Below, piece by piece: positions 36,899 through 46,336 of a stretch of DNA of 64,000 nt. The stretch covers positions 3,664,121 to 3,728,120 of the forward strand of contig NZ_LT985747.1 in assembly GCF_900289175.1 (NCBI RefSeq), written 5' to 3'. The DNA is from Paenibacillus faecalis. Lineage in GTDB: Bacteria > Bacillota > Bacilli > Paenibacillales > Paenibacillaceae. Numbering within the stretch: the first letter of the stretch is position 1; the number at the start of each line of letters is the position of its first letter. The notes under the pieces were generated by a model. It did no database searches. It was not told where the DNA came from and saw only the letters and a list, made by a program, of their open reading frames with translations. The position numbers were made by a program, and so were the translations under genes.

Positions 36899-36938
36899 AC
36901 AGGTCACTCATGGTGGTATCTGACCATAATTGACCTGT
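36899..36938. promoter_or_regulatory. Nested inverted repeat between glyA and the jet operon
   Basis: ACAGGTCA (36899) pairs with TGACCTGT (36931), and inside them ATGGT pairs with ACCAT, making a two-tier dyad over 40 bases, 136 bases upstream of jetA. There is no T-run on either strand, so it looks more like an operator or structured leader than a terminator. The rest of 36764-37122 shows nothing else. Confidence 0.45.
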
Positions 36939-37122
36939 CCTGGTAACGGATTAGCGTTATTTAAGGTATAGACTCCAACTTATTATGCATACAAACATTT
37001 CAATACTGTATTTCTCTATATAAAGGAATATTCTGAAAGCGGTACATCTGCCATATATGCAAACAATCTTTGAAAATGATATGAAGAACAACATTAAAGT
37101 TATAGGTATAGGCCACTGCCAA

Positions 37123-38370
37123 TCACTCCTGTAGTCCTTCATATAACGGGAATTGCGACGTTATTTCATGCACGCTTCTCTGTACTTGCTCCTTGATGGC
37201 CGCGTTCCCTGGATTTTTAAGAACAAGTCCAATAAGTCCGGCAATTTTTTTCATTTCTTCAGGTCCTAGTCCCCTCGTTGTCATAGCTGGAGTTCCAAAG
37301 CGGATACCGCTCGTGACGAGCGGACTTGCCGTATCATGAGGAATAGCGTTTTTATTGGCTGTAATCCCCACTTCATCGAGCATCGCCTCAGCTTCTTTCC
37401 CGGTTAGCCCAATCGGGCGCAAGTCTAGCAAAAGGATATGATTATCCGTCCCTCCCGATACGAGAGTCAGCCCTTCATTTAATAATGCTTCGGCCAATAC
37501 TTTAGCGTTCTTCAAAACTTTTTCTATATAGGATTTGAAATCCGGCTGCAACGCTTCGCCTAACGCAACCCCTTTGGCTGCAACAACATGCATCAGGGGG
37601 CCGCCTTGGATTCCGGGAAAGATCGCTTTATCAATAGCTTGCGCCCATGGCTCGCGGCACATAATCATACCGCCCCGAGGACCGCGCAGCGTTTTATGAG
37701 TTGTCGTCGTCACAAAGTGGGCATGCGGTGTCGGGTTAGGATGATACCCTGCCGCTACAATTCCTGCAATATGCGCCATATCTGCAAAGAAAAGCGCCCC
37801 TGCTTCAGCCGCTATTTGAGCAAACGGCTCAAAATCTATCGTTCGCGGATAGGCGCTGGCCCCGGCAACGATCATACGCGGACGATGCTTAAGAGCAAGC
37901 TTTCGCACAAGATCAAAGTCAATGCGCGCCGATTGTTCATCCACGCCATAAGGCACGAAATTATACAATTTTCCAGAGAAATTAACTGGACTTCCGTGTG
38001 TAAGATGGCCGCCATGAGATAGGTTCATCCCTAAAATCGTATCCCCCGGTTCAACTGAAGCAAAATAAACTGCCATATTCGCCTGAGCGCCGGAGTGGGG
38101 CTGCACATTGACATGTTCTGCACCAAAAAGGGTCTTTACGCGTTGAATCGCTATTTCCTCAACTTGATCAACATATTCGCAGCCACCATAATATCTTCTT
38201 CCCGGGTATCCTTCCGCATATTTATTGGTCAGCACCGTACCCGTTGCTTCCATAACAGCTCGACTTACAAAGTTCTCCGAAGCAATCAATTCTATTTTAT
38301 TCCGCTGCCGCGCCGCTTCTTGCCGGACGGCATTTGCAATTGCTTGATCCTGTTTCTCCAAAAACTTCAT
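37123..38370 (-). CDS. glyA: Serine hydroxymethyltransferase
   Basis: PLP-dependent interconversion of serine and glycine with transfer of a one-carbon unit to THF. Key blocks are [71 protein letters not shown] and the PLP lysine in [16 protein letters not shown]. From ATG 38370 (GGAAGG nine bases upstream) it has 415 residues, the usual length. It sits divergently from a MocR regulator and beside pdxS/yggS rather than in the usual upp/atp context, so it may be a second, B6-linked copy. Confidence 0.95.
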   Translation of the reverse strand: MKFLEKQDQAIANAVRQEAARQRNKIELIASENFVSRAVMEATGTVLTNKYAEGYPGRRYYGGCEYVDQVEEIAIQRVKTLFGAEHVNVQPHSGAQANMAVYFASVEPGDTILGMNLSHGGHLTHGSPVNFSGKLYNFVPYGVDEQSARIDFDLVRKLALKHRPRMIVAGASAYPRTIDFEPFAQIAAEAGALFFADMAHIAGIVAAGYHPNPTPHAHFVTTTTHKTLRGPRGGMIMCREPWAQAIDKAIFPGIQGGPLMHVVAAKGVALGEALQPDFKSYIEKVLKNAKVLAEALLNEGLTLVSGGTDNHILLLDLRPIGLTGKEAEAMLDEVGITANKNAIPHDTASPLVTSGIRFGTPAMTTRGLGPEEMKKIAGLIGLVLKNPGNAAIKEQVQRSVHEITSQFPLYEGLQE

Positions 38371-38504
38371 TACCATCATCCTTCCACCCGTCTGATTAGT
38401 AGTCAAAACTCATTACATGGAATGCTGACACGCATTGCCATAGCCGCAATGTTCATGATAGTATGACAATCAATGGACTATGTAAAATATTCATATATTA
38501 TAAA

Positions 38505-38517
38505 TTCGAGCAATCCA
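38505..38517 (+). promoter_or_regulatory. Candidate MocR/PdxR site, copy 1
   Basis: TTCGAGCAATCCA lies in the glyA/MocR divergent spacer, 33 bases before the regulator start. The same 13 bases occur at 43167 in front of the second MocR gene, and TGGATTGCT at 43414. Binding is inferred from conservation and position. Confidence 0.5.
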
Positions 38518-38549
38518 TAACACCGAAATAAACATTGGAGGCGAATCAG

Positions 38550-39986
38550 ATGCTCAAAGTTAACCGAGACGACGAACGTCCCATTTGGCAGCAATTGCTT
38601 GACCAGGCGATCCATAATATTACGACCGGAAAATGGCCTCCCGGCGAATTGCTGCTCCCCTCCCGTGAGCTCGCGCAATTGATTGGGGTTTCCCGTTCAA
38701 CCATACAAAGTGTATACGAGGAACTGTTCAGCCGCGGATACACCGTAACTTCCCGCCGCGGCGGAACAAGAGTTAGCGAATGGATGTATAAGCCCGGCTC
38801 TGCGGACGAAGTTCCGGCCCAAGGGCCTGTTCCGCCGGAACTTCCGATATTAAACAGCGCAATCGGCCATTTACATAGCTGGTTCGGAAATAAAGAACAG
38901 GATAGAGATGAGATCGATTTCAGTCCCCATGAACCTTATTTAGACGAACATTTTCTAAAAAATTGGCGGCAATCCTTTTTACAGGCTTCCACAGATACAA
39001 ATCTGGACAATTGGGCTTACGGCGACGCCTATGGGTTTCTGCCCCTGCGCGAACAGATTCAACGTTATTTGTCGCTTGAACGCGGCATTCATGTGGAAGT
39101 CGATCAAATTCTTTTGACCTCCGGCGCACAGCATAGTCTCGATTTGATCGCTCAAGCACTATTACATGAAGGGGCAACCGTTTCGGTTGAAGACCCTGGT
39201 TTTCCCGCCGCCTGGATGGCGATGAAGTTTCGCCGGATGGAGGTAGCCCCCGTTCCAGTCGACGAGCACGGGCTTTGTATAGACCATATTCACCCCGAAT
39301 CCAAGCTGGTATTTGTTACGCCATCGCATCAGTGTGCGACAGGCGTTATTATGTCAGAACCTCGCAGACAACAATTGCTGCATTTAGCTGCGGAGAAGCG
39401 GTTTTGGATTGTTGAAGATGATTACGACAGCGAATTTCGTTATCGCGGCGACCCGCTTCCTACCTTATTCAGCCAGCAGCAGCAAGGAACGTTGTATTTA
39501 ATGAGCTTTTCCAAAATGATTGCTCCCGGTATTCGGTTATCCGCGATCGTTGGACCCAAGCAGGCCGTTCGCCAGCTTGCCCAAGTCCATGAATTAACGT
39601 ACCGCCATCTTCCCTTTATGGAGCAGCTCACATTAACGCACTTTATCAAACAAGGCCACTTCATGCGCCATATGAGACGAGTGCGAAATGTATATCGGCG
39701 CAGACACGCTGCTATGACGAAAGCGCTCAGCGCGACAGGTTTGAGTGAGCATTTCACCATAAGCGGCGCGGAAACAGGGCTGCATATGCTGCTTGAAGCT
39801 GAACCGTCGTTTGACGAAGTGGCCGTAACGAACCTGGCGCTTGAAAAAGGAATTCGTATATACCCGCTAAGCCACTATTGTTTGGAAAGCAAGCGAAAAG
39901 GATGGGTACTCGGTTTTGCTAAGGTGGATGAAGCGACCATTGAAGAAGGGATTAGCCGTCTGGCAGAGATACTTTTAAACAAGTAG
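38550..39986 (+). CDS. MocR/PdxR-type regulator (GntR helix-turn-helix fused to aminotransferase domain)
   Basis: 478 residues from ATG 38550 (TTGGAGGCGAATCAG upstream). N-terminal GntR winged helix: IWQQLLDQAIHNITTGKWPP, then LIGVSRSTIQSVYEELFSRG. The rest is an aminotransferase class I fold with the PLP-binding lysine in LMSFSKMIAPGIRLSAIVGP and the WIVEDDYDSEFRYRGDP block. PdxR-type proteins sense PLP and control vitamin B6 synthesis. It is divergent from glyA and lies near pdxS. It is clearly paralogous to the regulator at 43502. Confidence 0.87.
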   Translation: MLKVNRDDERPIWQQLLDQAIHNITTGKWPPGELLLPSRELAQLIGVSRSTIQSVYEELFSRGYTVTSRRGGTRVSEWMYKPGSADEVPAQGPVPPELPILNSAIGHLHSWFGNKEQDRDEIDFSPHEPYLDEHFLKNWRQSFLQASTDTNLDNWAYGDAYGFLPLREQIQRYLSLERGIHVEVDQILLTSGAQHSLDLIAQALLHEGATVSVEDPGFPAAWMAMKFRRMEVAPVPVDEHGLCIDHIHPESKLVFVTPSHQCATGVIMSEPRRQQLLHLAAEKRFWIVEDDYDSEFRYRGDPLPTLFSQQQQGTLYLMSFSKMIAPGIRLSAIVGPKQAVRQLAQVHELTYRHLPFMEQLTLTHFIKQGHFMRHMRRVRNVYRRRHAAMTKALSATGLSEHFTISGAETGLHMLLEAEPSFDEVAVTNLALEKGIRIYPLSHYCLESKRKGWVLGFAKVDEATIEEGISRLAEILLNK

Positions 39987-40179
39987 CCCTGCCAGGGGGG
40001 GATTATATGGCTGCCCCGCCTGCACTGCCGTCCAACTGCTTTAGCACCTTTGCCCAAAATGCCGATCGATCGCTCGATCCCACAAGATTGTTTACTGTCC
40101 TCGCACCAGGGTGAAGGGGAATTTGCTGACCACCTCTTTTCAATATGCTGAATTCCTGTTCTATTCAAATTCGCTCCCG

Positions 40180-41067
40180 TTACTGACCGCGTTCCTGCAT
40201 CCGTTCATGCTGCTGCAAACTCGATATTTCAATTCCTTTCATCGGAGTTCCCAAGTTTTTCGATACACTTGCGATTAAGGCATAATCTTCGTAGTGTGTT
40301 GTAACCTCAACAATCGCGCGCGCAAACTTTTCAGGGCTGTCTGACTTAAAAATGCCGGATCCTACAAAGACGCCGTCTGCGCCTAGAATCATCATTAGCG
40401 CTGCATCGGCCGGCGTAGCCACTCCGCCTGCGGCAAAATTGACCACCGGCAGCTTGCCGGATTCGTGAACCTGTAGCAGAAGATCATACGGTACGCCTTG
40501 CGATTTTGCTTCGTGAAACAATTCGTCCTTGGACAAACCTTGCACTTTGCGAATCTGGCCGTTGATTAATCGAAGATGACGTACAGCTTCCACAATGTTG
40601 CCTGTTCCCGGCTCGCCCTTTGTGCGAAGCATGGCGGCTCCTTCCTGAATGCGGCGCAGCGCTTCGCCAAGGTCTTTTGCACCGCAGACAAAAGGAACGG
40701 TAAATTCGTTTTTGCTAATATGGAAAATCTCGTCCGCAGGTGTCAGCACTTCACTTTCGTCGATATAATCTACACCTAACGATTCGAGTACTTTGGCTTC
40801 CACATAATGTCCGATGCGAGCTTTTGCCATCACCGGTATCGATACAACCTTCATGACCTCTTCCACAATGGTCGGATCGGCCATGCGAGCTACTCCACCG
40901 GCTGCACGAATATCGGACGGCACACGTTCCAGCGCCATAACGGCTGTTGCTCCTGCCGCTTCCGCAACCTTGGCCTGCTCGGCATTCATCACATCCATGA
41001 TGACCCCGCCTTTTTGCATTTCCGCCATTCCTCTTTTCACCCGTTCTGTACCTGTATTCATATTCAT
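40180..41067 (-). CDS. pdxS: Pyridoxal 5'-phosphate synthase lyase subunit
   Basis: 295 residues, normal for PdxS (about 290-295). Characteristic blocks are [20 protein letters not shown], then [71 protein letters not shown] and [20 protein letters not shown]. The DPT and KARIGH lysines that bind the substrates are present. PdxS combines ribose 5-phosphate, glyceraldehyde 3-phosphate and ammonia into PLP. Its glutaminase partner PdxT does not follow and is not in the window, so either ammonia is used directly or PdxT is supplied from a second locus. Start overlaps the BenE stop by four bases. Confidence 0.96.
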   Translation of the reverse strand: MNMNTGTERVKRGMAEMQKGGVIMDVMNAEQAKVAEAAGATAVMALERVPSDIRAAGGVARMADPTIVEEVMKVVSIPVMAKARIGHYVEAKVLESLGVDYIDESEVLTPADEIFHISKNEFTVPFVCGAKDLGEALRRIQEGAAMLRTKGEPGTGNIVEAVRHLRLINGQIRKVQGLSKDELFHEAKSQGVPYDLLLQVHESGKLPVVNFAAGGVATPADAALMMILGADGVFVGSGIFKSDSPEKFARAIVEVTTHYEDYALIASVSKNLGTPMKGIEISSLQQHERMQERGQ

Positions 41068-42298
41068 GCCTCCTGTTTATTTTCAGCTTGTTTTACGCCG
41101 CTCAGCCTAAGCTGCTTCTTATGAAATTTCCCATGAATCAATAGATGTGCCGTCAAACCCGCAACCAGTCCCCAAAACGCGCCACCGACGCCAAGCAAAG
41201 TCACATTGGCCGCTGTTGCCAAAAACGTAATCAATGCGGTTTCGCGTCCCTTCGGCTCCGTTAACGCACCCGCAAGACTGCCCCCAATCGTGCCAAGCAA
41301 TGCCAAGCCCGCTAACGTGGCGATGAAAGTCGCCGGAAGAATTAAAAACAGCGCCGCCAACGTCACCCCGAAAATGCCGATCACCGTATAGAAAATACCG
41401 CAGGCAATGCCTGCAATATAACGTTTTGACGCATCTTCATGCGCGTCTTTTCTTGTACAAATCGCCGCTGTAATGGCTGCCACATTAAATGCGTGCGAAC
41501 CAAATGGCGCTGTAAGAAGCGAACCAATACCCGTTACCGTCAAAATGGGATTGGCGCTTGTTTTGAACCCATCATTACGCAGCACAAGCATGCCAGGCAT
41601 ATATTGTCCCGTTAAAGTAATCATGAACAGCGGCAAAGCAACGCCGAGCAAAGCATTCAGCGAAAACTCCGGAGCAACAAAAACCGGCGAGGCAACAGCC
41701 AATTGAATATTTCCGAAATCCACTTGTCCCATGCCGATCAAATAAAGAAGTCCAACGACTAAAATGCCGACAATCGCATAACGGGAAGTAAATCGCCTTA
41801 GCAAGACATAAGCGACAAACAGCACTACGACAAGCAGCGGATCTACCTGTGCCCCTCCAAAAGCTGAAATGCCAAACTGCAGCAAAATGCCTGCGAGCAA
41901 CCCGGAAGCGATGCCTGGAGGAATAAGCCGGACAAAACGTTCAAACATGCCCGATAAACCTAGAATAATAAACCCTGCCGCAGAGATCATATAGGCGCCA
42001 ATGGCTTCCGGATAAGGGTTACGGCTAGAGCCGATACGAGAAAAGCGACACCCGGCGTCGACCAAGCTGTAATGATCGGTTCCCGGTAACGGTAACTTAG
42101 CCATATTCCGGTTATACCTACGCCAATAGAGATCGACCAAATCCATGAAGCGGTCATTTCGGGACTTAACCCCGCGACTTTTGCCGCTTGAAACACGAGA
42201 ATAAAGGTACCGCCGTAGTTGACAATGACAGAGATTAAAGCGGCAATCGTTGGCGATATAAAGTCGCGTCCGCGCAGCGATGATGATGGTGTGTTCAT
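41064..42298 (-). pseudogene. BenE-family benzoate/proton symporter-like membrane protein, frameshifted
   Basis: Frame one (42298 on) gives ISPTIAALISVIVNYGGTFI, then GLSPEMTASWIWSISIGVGI and ITAWSTPGVAFLVSALAV. It runs off after about 100 residues while another frame takes over with NPYPEAIGAYMISAAGFIIL and ten or so further helices to [10 protein letters not shown]. The family signature P-x-A-W-S-T-P-G and PYPEAIGAY would meet at about 42010-42035 after a single-base correction. It sits between yggS and pdxS in one transcript, and its reading frame is otherwise intact over 400 codons, so a sequencing error is a fair alternative to a true pseudogene. A role in vitamer uptake is speculative. 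Confidence 0.75.
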
Positions 42299-42317
42299 AT
42301 CTATTCTCCTTCCCTTG

Positions 42318-43061
42318 CTATTCGTCCTGACGCACGTTTTCGTTCCAGTAATAGCTGTCCGGCAAGTAGCGTTGACCGAATACACTTGTCCCTACGCGAA
42401 TGATGGTAGCCCCTTCCTCAATAGCTACTCTGAAATCACCGGACATGCCCATCGAAAGTACGTCCATGTCTACCCGCGGGAATCCTCTCTCTTGAACTTC
42501 AGCTTGTATAGATTTCAAAAGCCGGAAGCAATGCCGCGTCTCATCGTTCGTAGCGTTCAGTTTGCCGATCGTCATCAAACCTTTGATGTTTAAGGTTTCG
42601 AACTGTGACAGTTGTTCTACTAACTCTAAAGCCACTTCGGGAGGAACCCCGAATTTGCTTTCCTCGTAAGACGTATTGACTTGCACCAGAATATCCATCG
42701 TTTTGTTCTCATTGACGAGCTGCCTGTGCAATGCCTGCCCCAATTTCAAACGGTCCACCGAATGAATAAGCGTCACATATTTGACAACATCCTTCACTTT
42801 ATTTGTCTGCAAATGCCCGATAAAATGCCACTCCACCCGGTTATATCGCTGCATCAGCGGGAATTTGTCCCGCAGTTCCTGCGCTTTGTTTTCCCCAAAC
42901 AGTACCTCGCCCGCTTGCATAGCCATTTGCAATTTCTCAAGCGGTACGGTTTTCGTCGCGAGCAGCAACTTTACGTCCTCGGTTTTACGCCCGGAAGCTT
43001 GGCACGCCAATTCCATCTGCTGTTTCACCGTTCTAAGATTCTCTTCAACCAAATTGCTCAT
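42318..43061 (-). CDS. PLP homeostasis protein, YggS/PROSC family
   Basis: 247 residues from MSNLVEENL with GAGGGTGGGAGAC upstream. Typical blocks are LLLATKTVPLEKLQMAMQAG, FGENKAQELRDKF, EWHFIGHLQTNKVKDVV and LSMGMSGDFRVAIEEGATII followed by RVGTSVFG. The lysine in ATKT binds PLP; in this family it carries PLP without known catalysis and buffers free PLP. It is the first gene of yggS-benE-pdxS, divergent from the second MocR regulator, so the operon fits a B6-responsive unit. Confidence 0.93.
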   Translation of the reverse strand: MSNLVEENLRTVKQQMELACQASGRKTEDVKLLLATKTVPLEKLQMAMQAGEVLFGENKAQELRDKFPLMQRYNRVEWHFIGHLQTNKVKDVVKYVTLIHSVDRLKLGQALHRQLVNENKTMDILVQVNTSYEESKFGVPPEVALELVEQLSQFETLNIKGLMTIGKLNATNDETRHCFRLLKSIQAEVQERGFPRVDMDVLSMGMSGDFRVAIEEGATIIRVGTSVFGQRYLPDSYYWNENVRQDE

Positions 43062-43166
43062 GTCTCCCACCCTCTTTTCCGCACCACGTTATTTATACAA
43101 ACCTTAAAGAACACAACGTCAGCTTACCAAAGTATGGTTTGTTTATATATATCCAAAGATGGTGTT

Positions 43167-43179
43167 TTCGAGCAATCCA
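43167..43179 (+). promoter_or_regulatory. Candidate MocR/PdxR site, copy 2
   Basis: TTCGAGCAATCCA, identical to 38505-38517, in the spacer between yggS and the second MocR gene. A reversed core, TGGATTGCT, lies at 43414-43422, 80 bases before the regulator start. Confidence 0.5.
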
Positions 43180-43190
43180 AAGACATAAAA

Positions 43191-43228
43191 AATAAGCGTT
43201 TGTCTCCTGGAGAAACAAAACGCTTATT
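43191..43228 (-). terminator. Terminator-like hairpin inside the divergent yggS/MocR spacer
   Basis: 11-bp perfect stem AATAAGCGTTT / AAACGCTTATT with a 16-base loop, followed in the leftward (yggS) direction by TTTTTTATG. It lies upstream of yggS and of no obvious leftward gene, so it would end a short leader transcript. That suggests attenuation or a processed leader for the yggS-benE-pdxS operon. Confidence 0.6.
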
Positions 43229-43501
43229 CACAGCTATGGCCGACAGCCATCCAAGCATGCCCCGAACCATGCATCATGCGCACAGGGAGCAGTGCGCACA
43301 AAGTTGTGGTTGTGGTTGCAGTTATACCATTGCTTTAAGCAATGCTTCCCCCTATGTATAAAATTTCATAACATTGCATGAAGGAAGGACACTATGCTAG
43401 TATACCGATAAAATGGATTGCTATATATAACAGGAAAATGTCAGATTAAGAAATCCAAAAAATCGTTAATTCTACTCCGACCTATATAAGGAGGAATCGA
43501 A

Positions 43502-44920
43502 TTGCTGAAAGTACATCGGGACGATCCAAGACCTTTATGGCAGCAATTGCTCGACCAGGCTATCGATCATATTCATAACGGCGTTTGGAAGCCAGGCGAA
43601 CTCCTGACACCTACCCGAGAGCTTGCCCAGCAGTTAGGCGTGTCCCGTTCCACCATTCAAATTGTATATAATGAACTACTTACTCGCGGTTATACGGTAA
43701 CATCAGGCCGCAATGGAACTCGTGTCCATGATTGGATTCAGAGTCCCGATAAATCTGCCCCCTTAGTTCATCCGCCACAAATACCCGAACCGCCTTCGCT
43801 GCTCGAACAGTCACAACAATGGTTTAGAAGTAAAGATCATCAAGAATCGATGATCGATTTTAGCCCCTATCAACCTTACATAGATACGCAATTGTTGCAA
43901 ACGTGGCGAAAATCGTATTTGAAAGCCTCTGCCCAATTAGATGTTTCATCATGGTTTTACGGAGACGCGTATGGTTTTGAGCCGTTACGCCGACAAATCC
44001 AACGACACTTATCGCTAGAGCGCGGGATTCATGTTCACACGAATCAAATCTTGTTAACATCCGGGGCTCAGCACAGTATCGACCTTATCACACAAACACT
44101 TTTAACCAAAGGCGATATCGTAACCGTTGAGGACCCAGGCTATCCCGTTGCCTGGATGACGATGAAATACCGGCAAATGAAAATTGCTCCCATTCCTGTT
44201 GATGAGCAAGGCCTTGTCGTAGAAAAGGTGCCTTCTGAAGCGAAGCTTATACTTGTAACCCCTGCCCATCAGTGTGCCGTAGGTGTCATGTTATCGGAAC
44301 CGCGCAGGCAGCAGCTTTTGCATAAAGCGGCCCAACAACGTGCATGGATTGTCGAGGATGATTACGACAGTGAATTTCGGTACCGCGGAGATCCGGTGCT
44401 CACTTTATTTAGTCAGCTTCCACAAAACTGCCTCTATTTAATGAGCTTCTCGAAGTTGACCATGCCAGGCATTCGCATATCCGCTATTATCGGGCCTGCC
44501 GAAGCTATTGCACAACTGGCTCGTGTTCAAGCATTCACCTATCGTCACCTCCCTATTATGGAGCAAGCGACACTGGCACATTTCATGGAGCATGGATATT
44601 TCATGCGCCATATGCGGCGGGCAAGAAACATCTATAGACGCCGCCATGAAATGATACAGAAGGCGATTGCAGCCAGCGGCCTGGGGAATAAGTTCACTGT
44701 GCGAGGGATTGAAACCGGCTTGCATGTACTGCTGGAAGCGGATGAATCGTTTGACGAAGATACCATGACCTTTCGAGCATTTCAGAGCGGAGTTCGGGTA
44801 CACCAGCTTCATTCTTATTGCTTGGAGAGCAAACGCAAAGGGTGGGTATTAGGTTTTGCGAAGGTAGATGAAAAACTTATCGTCGAAGGTATGGATCGAC
44901 TTGCCGAAACGGTCTTATAG
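43502..44920 (+). CDS. MocR/PdxR-type regulator, second paralogue
   Basis: 472 residues starting at TTG with TAAGGAGGAATCGAA in front. It has the same structure as the protein at 38550: GntR helix-turn-helix (LWQQLLDQAIDHIHNGVWKP, then LGVSRSTIQIVYNELLTRG) and an aminotransferase-type domain with the PLP lysine in LMSFSKLTMPGIRISAIIGP and WIVEDDYDSEFRYRGDP. The two are similar along their whole length, including the ending YCLESKRKGWVLGFAKVDE, so one arose by duplication. It is divergent from yggS-benE-pdxS and is the natural candidate regulator of that operon. Confidence 0.87.
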   Translation: MLKVHRDDPRPLWQQLLDQAIDHIHNGVWKPGELLTPTRELAQQLGVSRSTIQIVYNELLTRGYTVTSGRNGTRVHDWIQSPDKSAPLVHPPQIPEPPSLLEQSQQWFRSKDHQESMIDFSPYQPYIDTQLLQTWRKSYLKASAQLDVSSWFYGDAYGFEPLRRQIQRHLSLERGIHVHTNQILLTSGAQHSIDLITQTLLTKGDIVTVEDPGYPVAWMTMKYRQMKIAPIPVDEQGLVVEKVPSEAKLILVTPAHQCAVGVMLSEPRRQQLLHKAAQQRAWIVEDDYDSEFRYRGDPVLTLFSQLPQNCLYLMSFSKLTMPGIRISAIIGPAEAIAQLARVQAFTYRHLPIMEQATLAHFMEHGYFMRHMRRARNIYRRRHEMIQKAIAASGLGNKFTVRGIETGLHVLLEADESFDEDTMTFRAFQSGVRVHQLHSYCLESKRKGWVLGFAKVDEKLIVEGMDRLAETVL

Positions 44921-44962
44921 CATATAGCGGGATCAACGCATTCGAAACTATGCCGGTAACGT

Positions 44963-46147
44963 TTACTCTATCGAAATCGTCTCGCAGCCGTTGAATAAGG
45001 CAAAGTTTTGAAAACAATGGTCCACGGCTCTTTGCAATGGCTTAGTTGGTTTTATGCCGTTCTCGTACCAGATGTTTTTAACAACGAGTCTCCCGGTTTT
45101 TCGCTCCGCGATGATCTCTGCTCGTCCGATGAAGCTCTCTCCGTATAATAGAGGCAGCACATAATAGCCGAATTTCCGTTTGCTTGGGGGCGTGTAAATC
45201 TCCCAGATGTAATCGAAGCCAAACAATTCGCTGATCAGCTTTCTGTCCCATATCAAATTGTCCAGTGGAGCAATCAGCTCGCAGCGCCGTTTAGGCGCCG
45301 GGTTTTGCAAGACAGCTTCAATAAGGGGCAGATCCTCAGCGCGGCAGTACAGCATATCCTTCAATTGCTCTACGGCTACAGCAACAATGCGAGCTTCGTC
45401 CAATAACTGGCGAAAAACCTCGCTGCGCTGTTTCGCTTTTAATCCCCATATATTCAGCCAGGCATCGGATGCTCGGTTCCATAACAGGCCAACAGCGCCG
45501 ATCCGGCGCAGTATCCGCCACTTCTGATGCTCAAGCTCGTCCTTCAGCGGCTCCGGTGCATTCAGCAGATCTGGGTGTATGTACTTCTCGGCAAAATCAT
45601 AGTATTTACGCGTTCCTATTTTGTGATGAATAATTAGCTCCCCTGTCGAGTACATCTGTTCCAGAACCGACCGGGTTGCATTGTTTCCGCTGCTCCAGTG
45701 GATAGCTGATTGCCAAGAGAAATTCCCATCCAATTTTAGACCATCCGAACTTATCGCACCGTGATGTTGGATGTGGGTTCGTACTTGCTCCGTCAACGCT
45801 TCCATTTCGGGGTAGCGATTGGCATGCTGCCTGGCGGCCTCCCTGTACCGCTCAAAATACGGCCAGTCCCGGGCAGAGATAATCGCCATAATCTTGTCGG
45901 GATAATCGACCAGTAGTCGATCCTGATACAGCAGCTCGTCGAGAATGCTCTTGGTAAACCCTTGGATTCGCGACTGCAGCACCAGTTCGGCGTTTTTTCC
46001 GCAAACATCGATCGGATCGTATTGAATGCAGCCGACCTGCCGCACAAAATCCAATACTCCCTGTTTTCCGGTAAATCGATATTCGCCCAATAGCCCGTGC
46101 TTCAATAACAGAAATTGCCGTGCCTGGCGGTTCGTCAATTGGATCAT
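44963..46147 (-). CDS. Winged-helix YcaQ/AlkX-family protein (putative DNA crosslink glycosylase)
   Basis: 394 residues from MIQLTNRQARQFLLLKHGLL. Family blocks are VRQVGCIQYDPIDVCGKNAE (with the Q-x-D-x-x catalytic-type motif), the central tandem winged helices (IGTRKYYDFAEKY, ILRRIGAVGLLWN) and the late CELIAPLDNLIWDRKLISEL and FGYYVLPLLYGESFIGRAEI. Escherichia coli YcaQ (AlkX) unhooks interstrand crosslinks, and the Streptomyces homologue AlkZ protects against azinomycin. Length is normal. The gene appears to be monocistronic. Confidence 0.87.
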   Translation of the reverse strand: MIQLTNRQARQFLLLKHGLLGEYRFTGKQGVLDFVRQVGCIQYDPIDVCGKNAELVLQSRIQGFTKSILDELLYQDRLLVDYPDKIMAIISARDWPYFERYREAARQHANRYPEMEALTEQVRTHIQHHGAISSDGLKLDGNFSWQSAIHWSSGNNATRSVLEQMYSTGELIIHHKIGTRKYYDFAEKYIHPDLLNAPEPLKDELEHQKWRILRRIGAVGLLWNRASDAWLNIWGLKAKQRSEVFRQLLDEARIVAVAVEQLKDMLYCRAEDLPLIEAVLQNPAPKRRCELIAPLDNLIWDRKLISELFGFDYIWEIYTPPSKRKFGYYVLPLLYGESFIGRAEIIAERKTGRLVVKNIWYENGIKPTKPLQRAVDHCFQNFALFNGCETISIE

Positions 46148-46336
46148 GTGCACATCGGCTCCTTAACGAAAAATGCTATTTTTGCAATGATTTCAACCAC
46201 GCCTATTTCACCCATACGTTGGGAAAGCACAAAATAACAAACAAATGTTCCCATCATATTTTACCATTGTCTGGAGCATAATGATATACTTGTTCTTAAA
46301 AAAATCTCCATTTCCGATGAATTCGTGCCCAAGATT

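Noticed and set aside
36957..37142. 61-codon leftward frame after glyA
   Set aside because: It overlaps the glyA 3' end, lacks a ribosome binding site and looks like read-out of AT-rich spacer.
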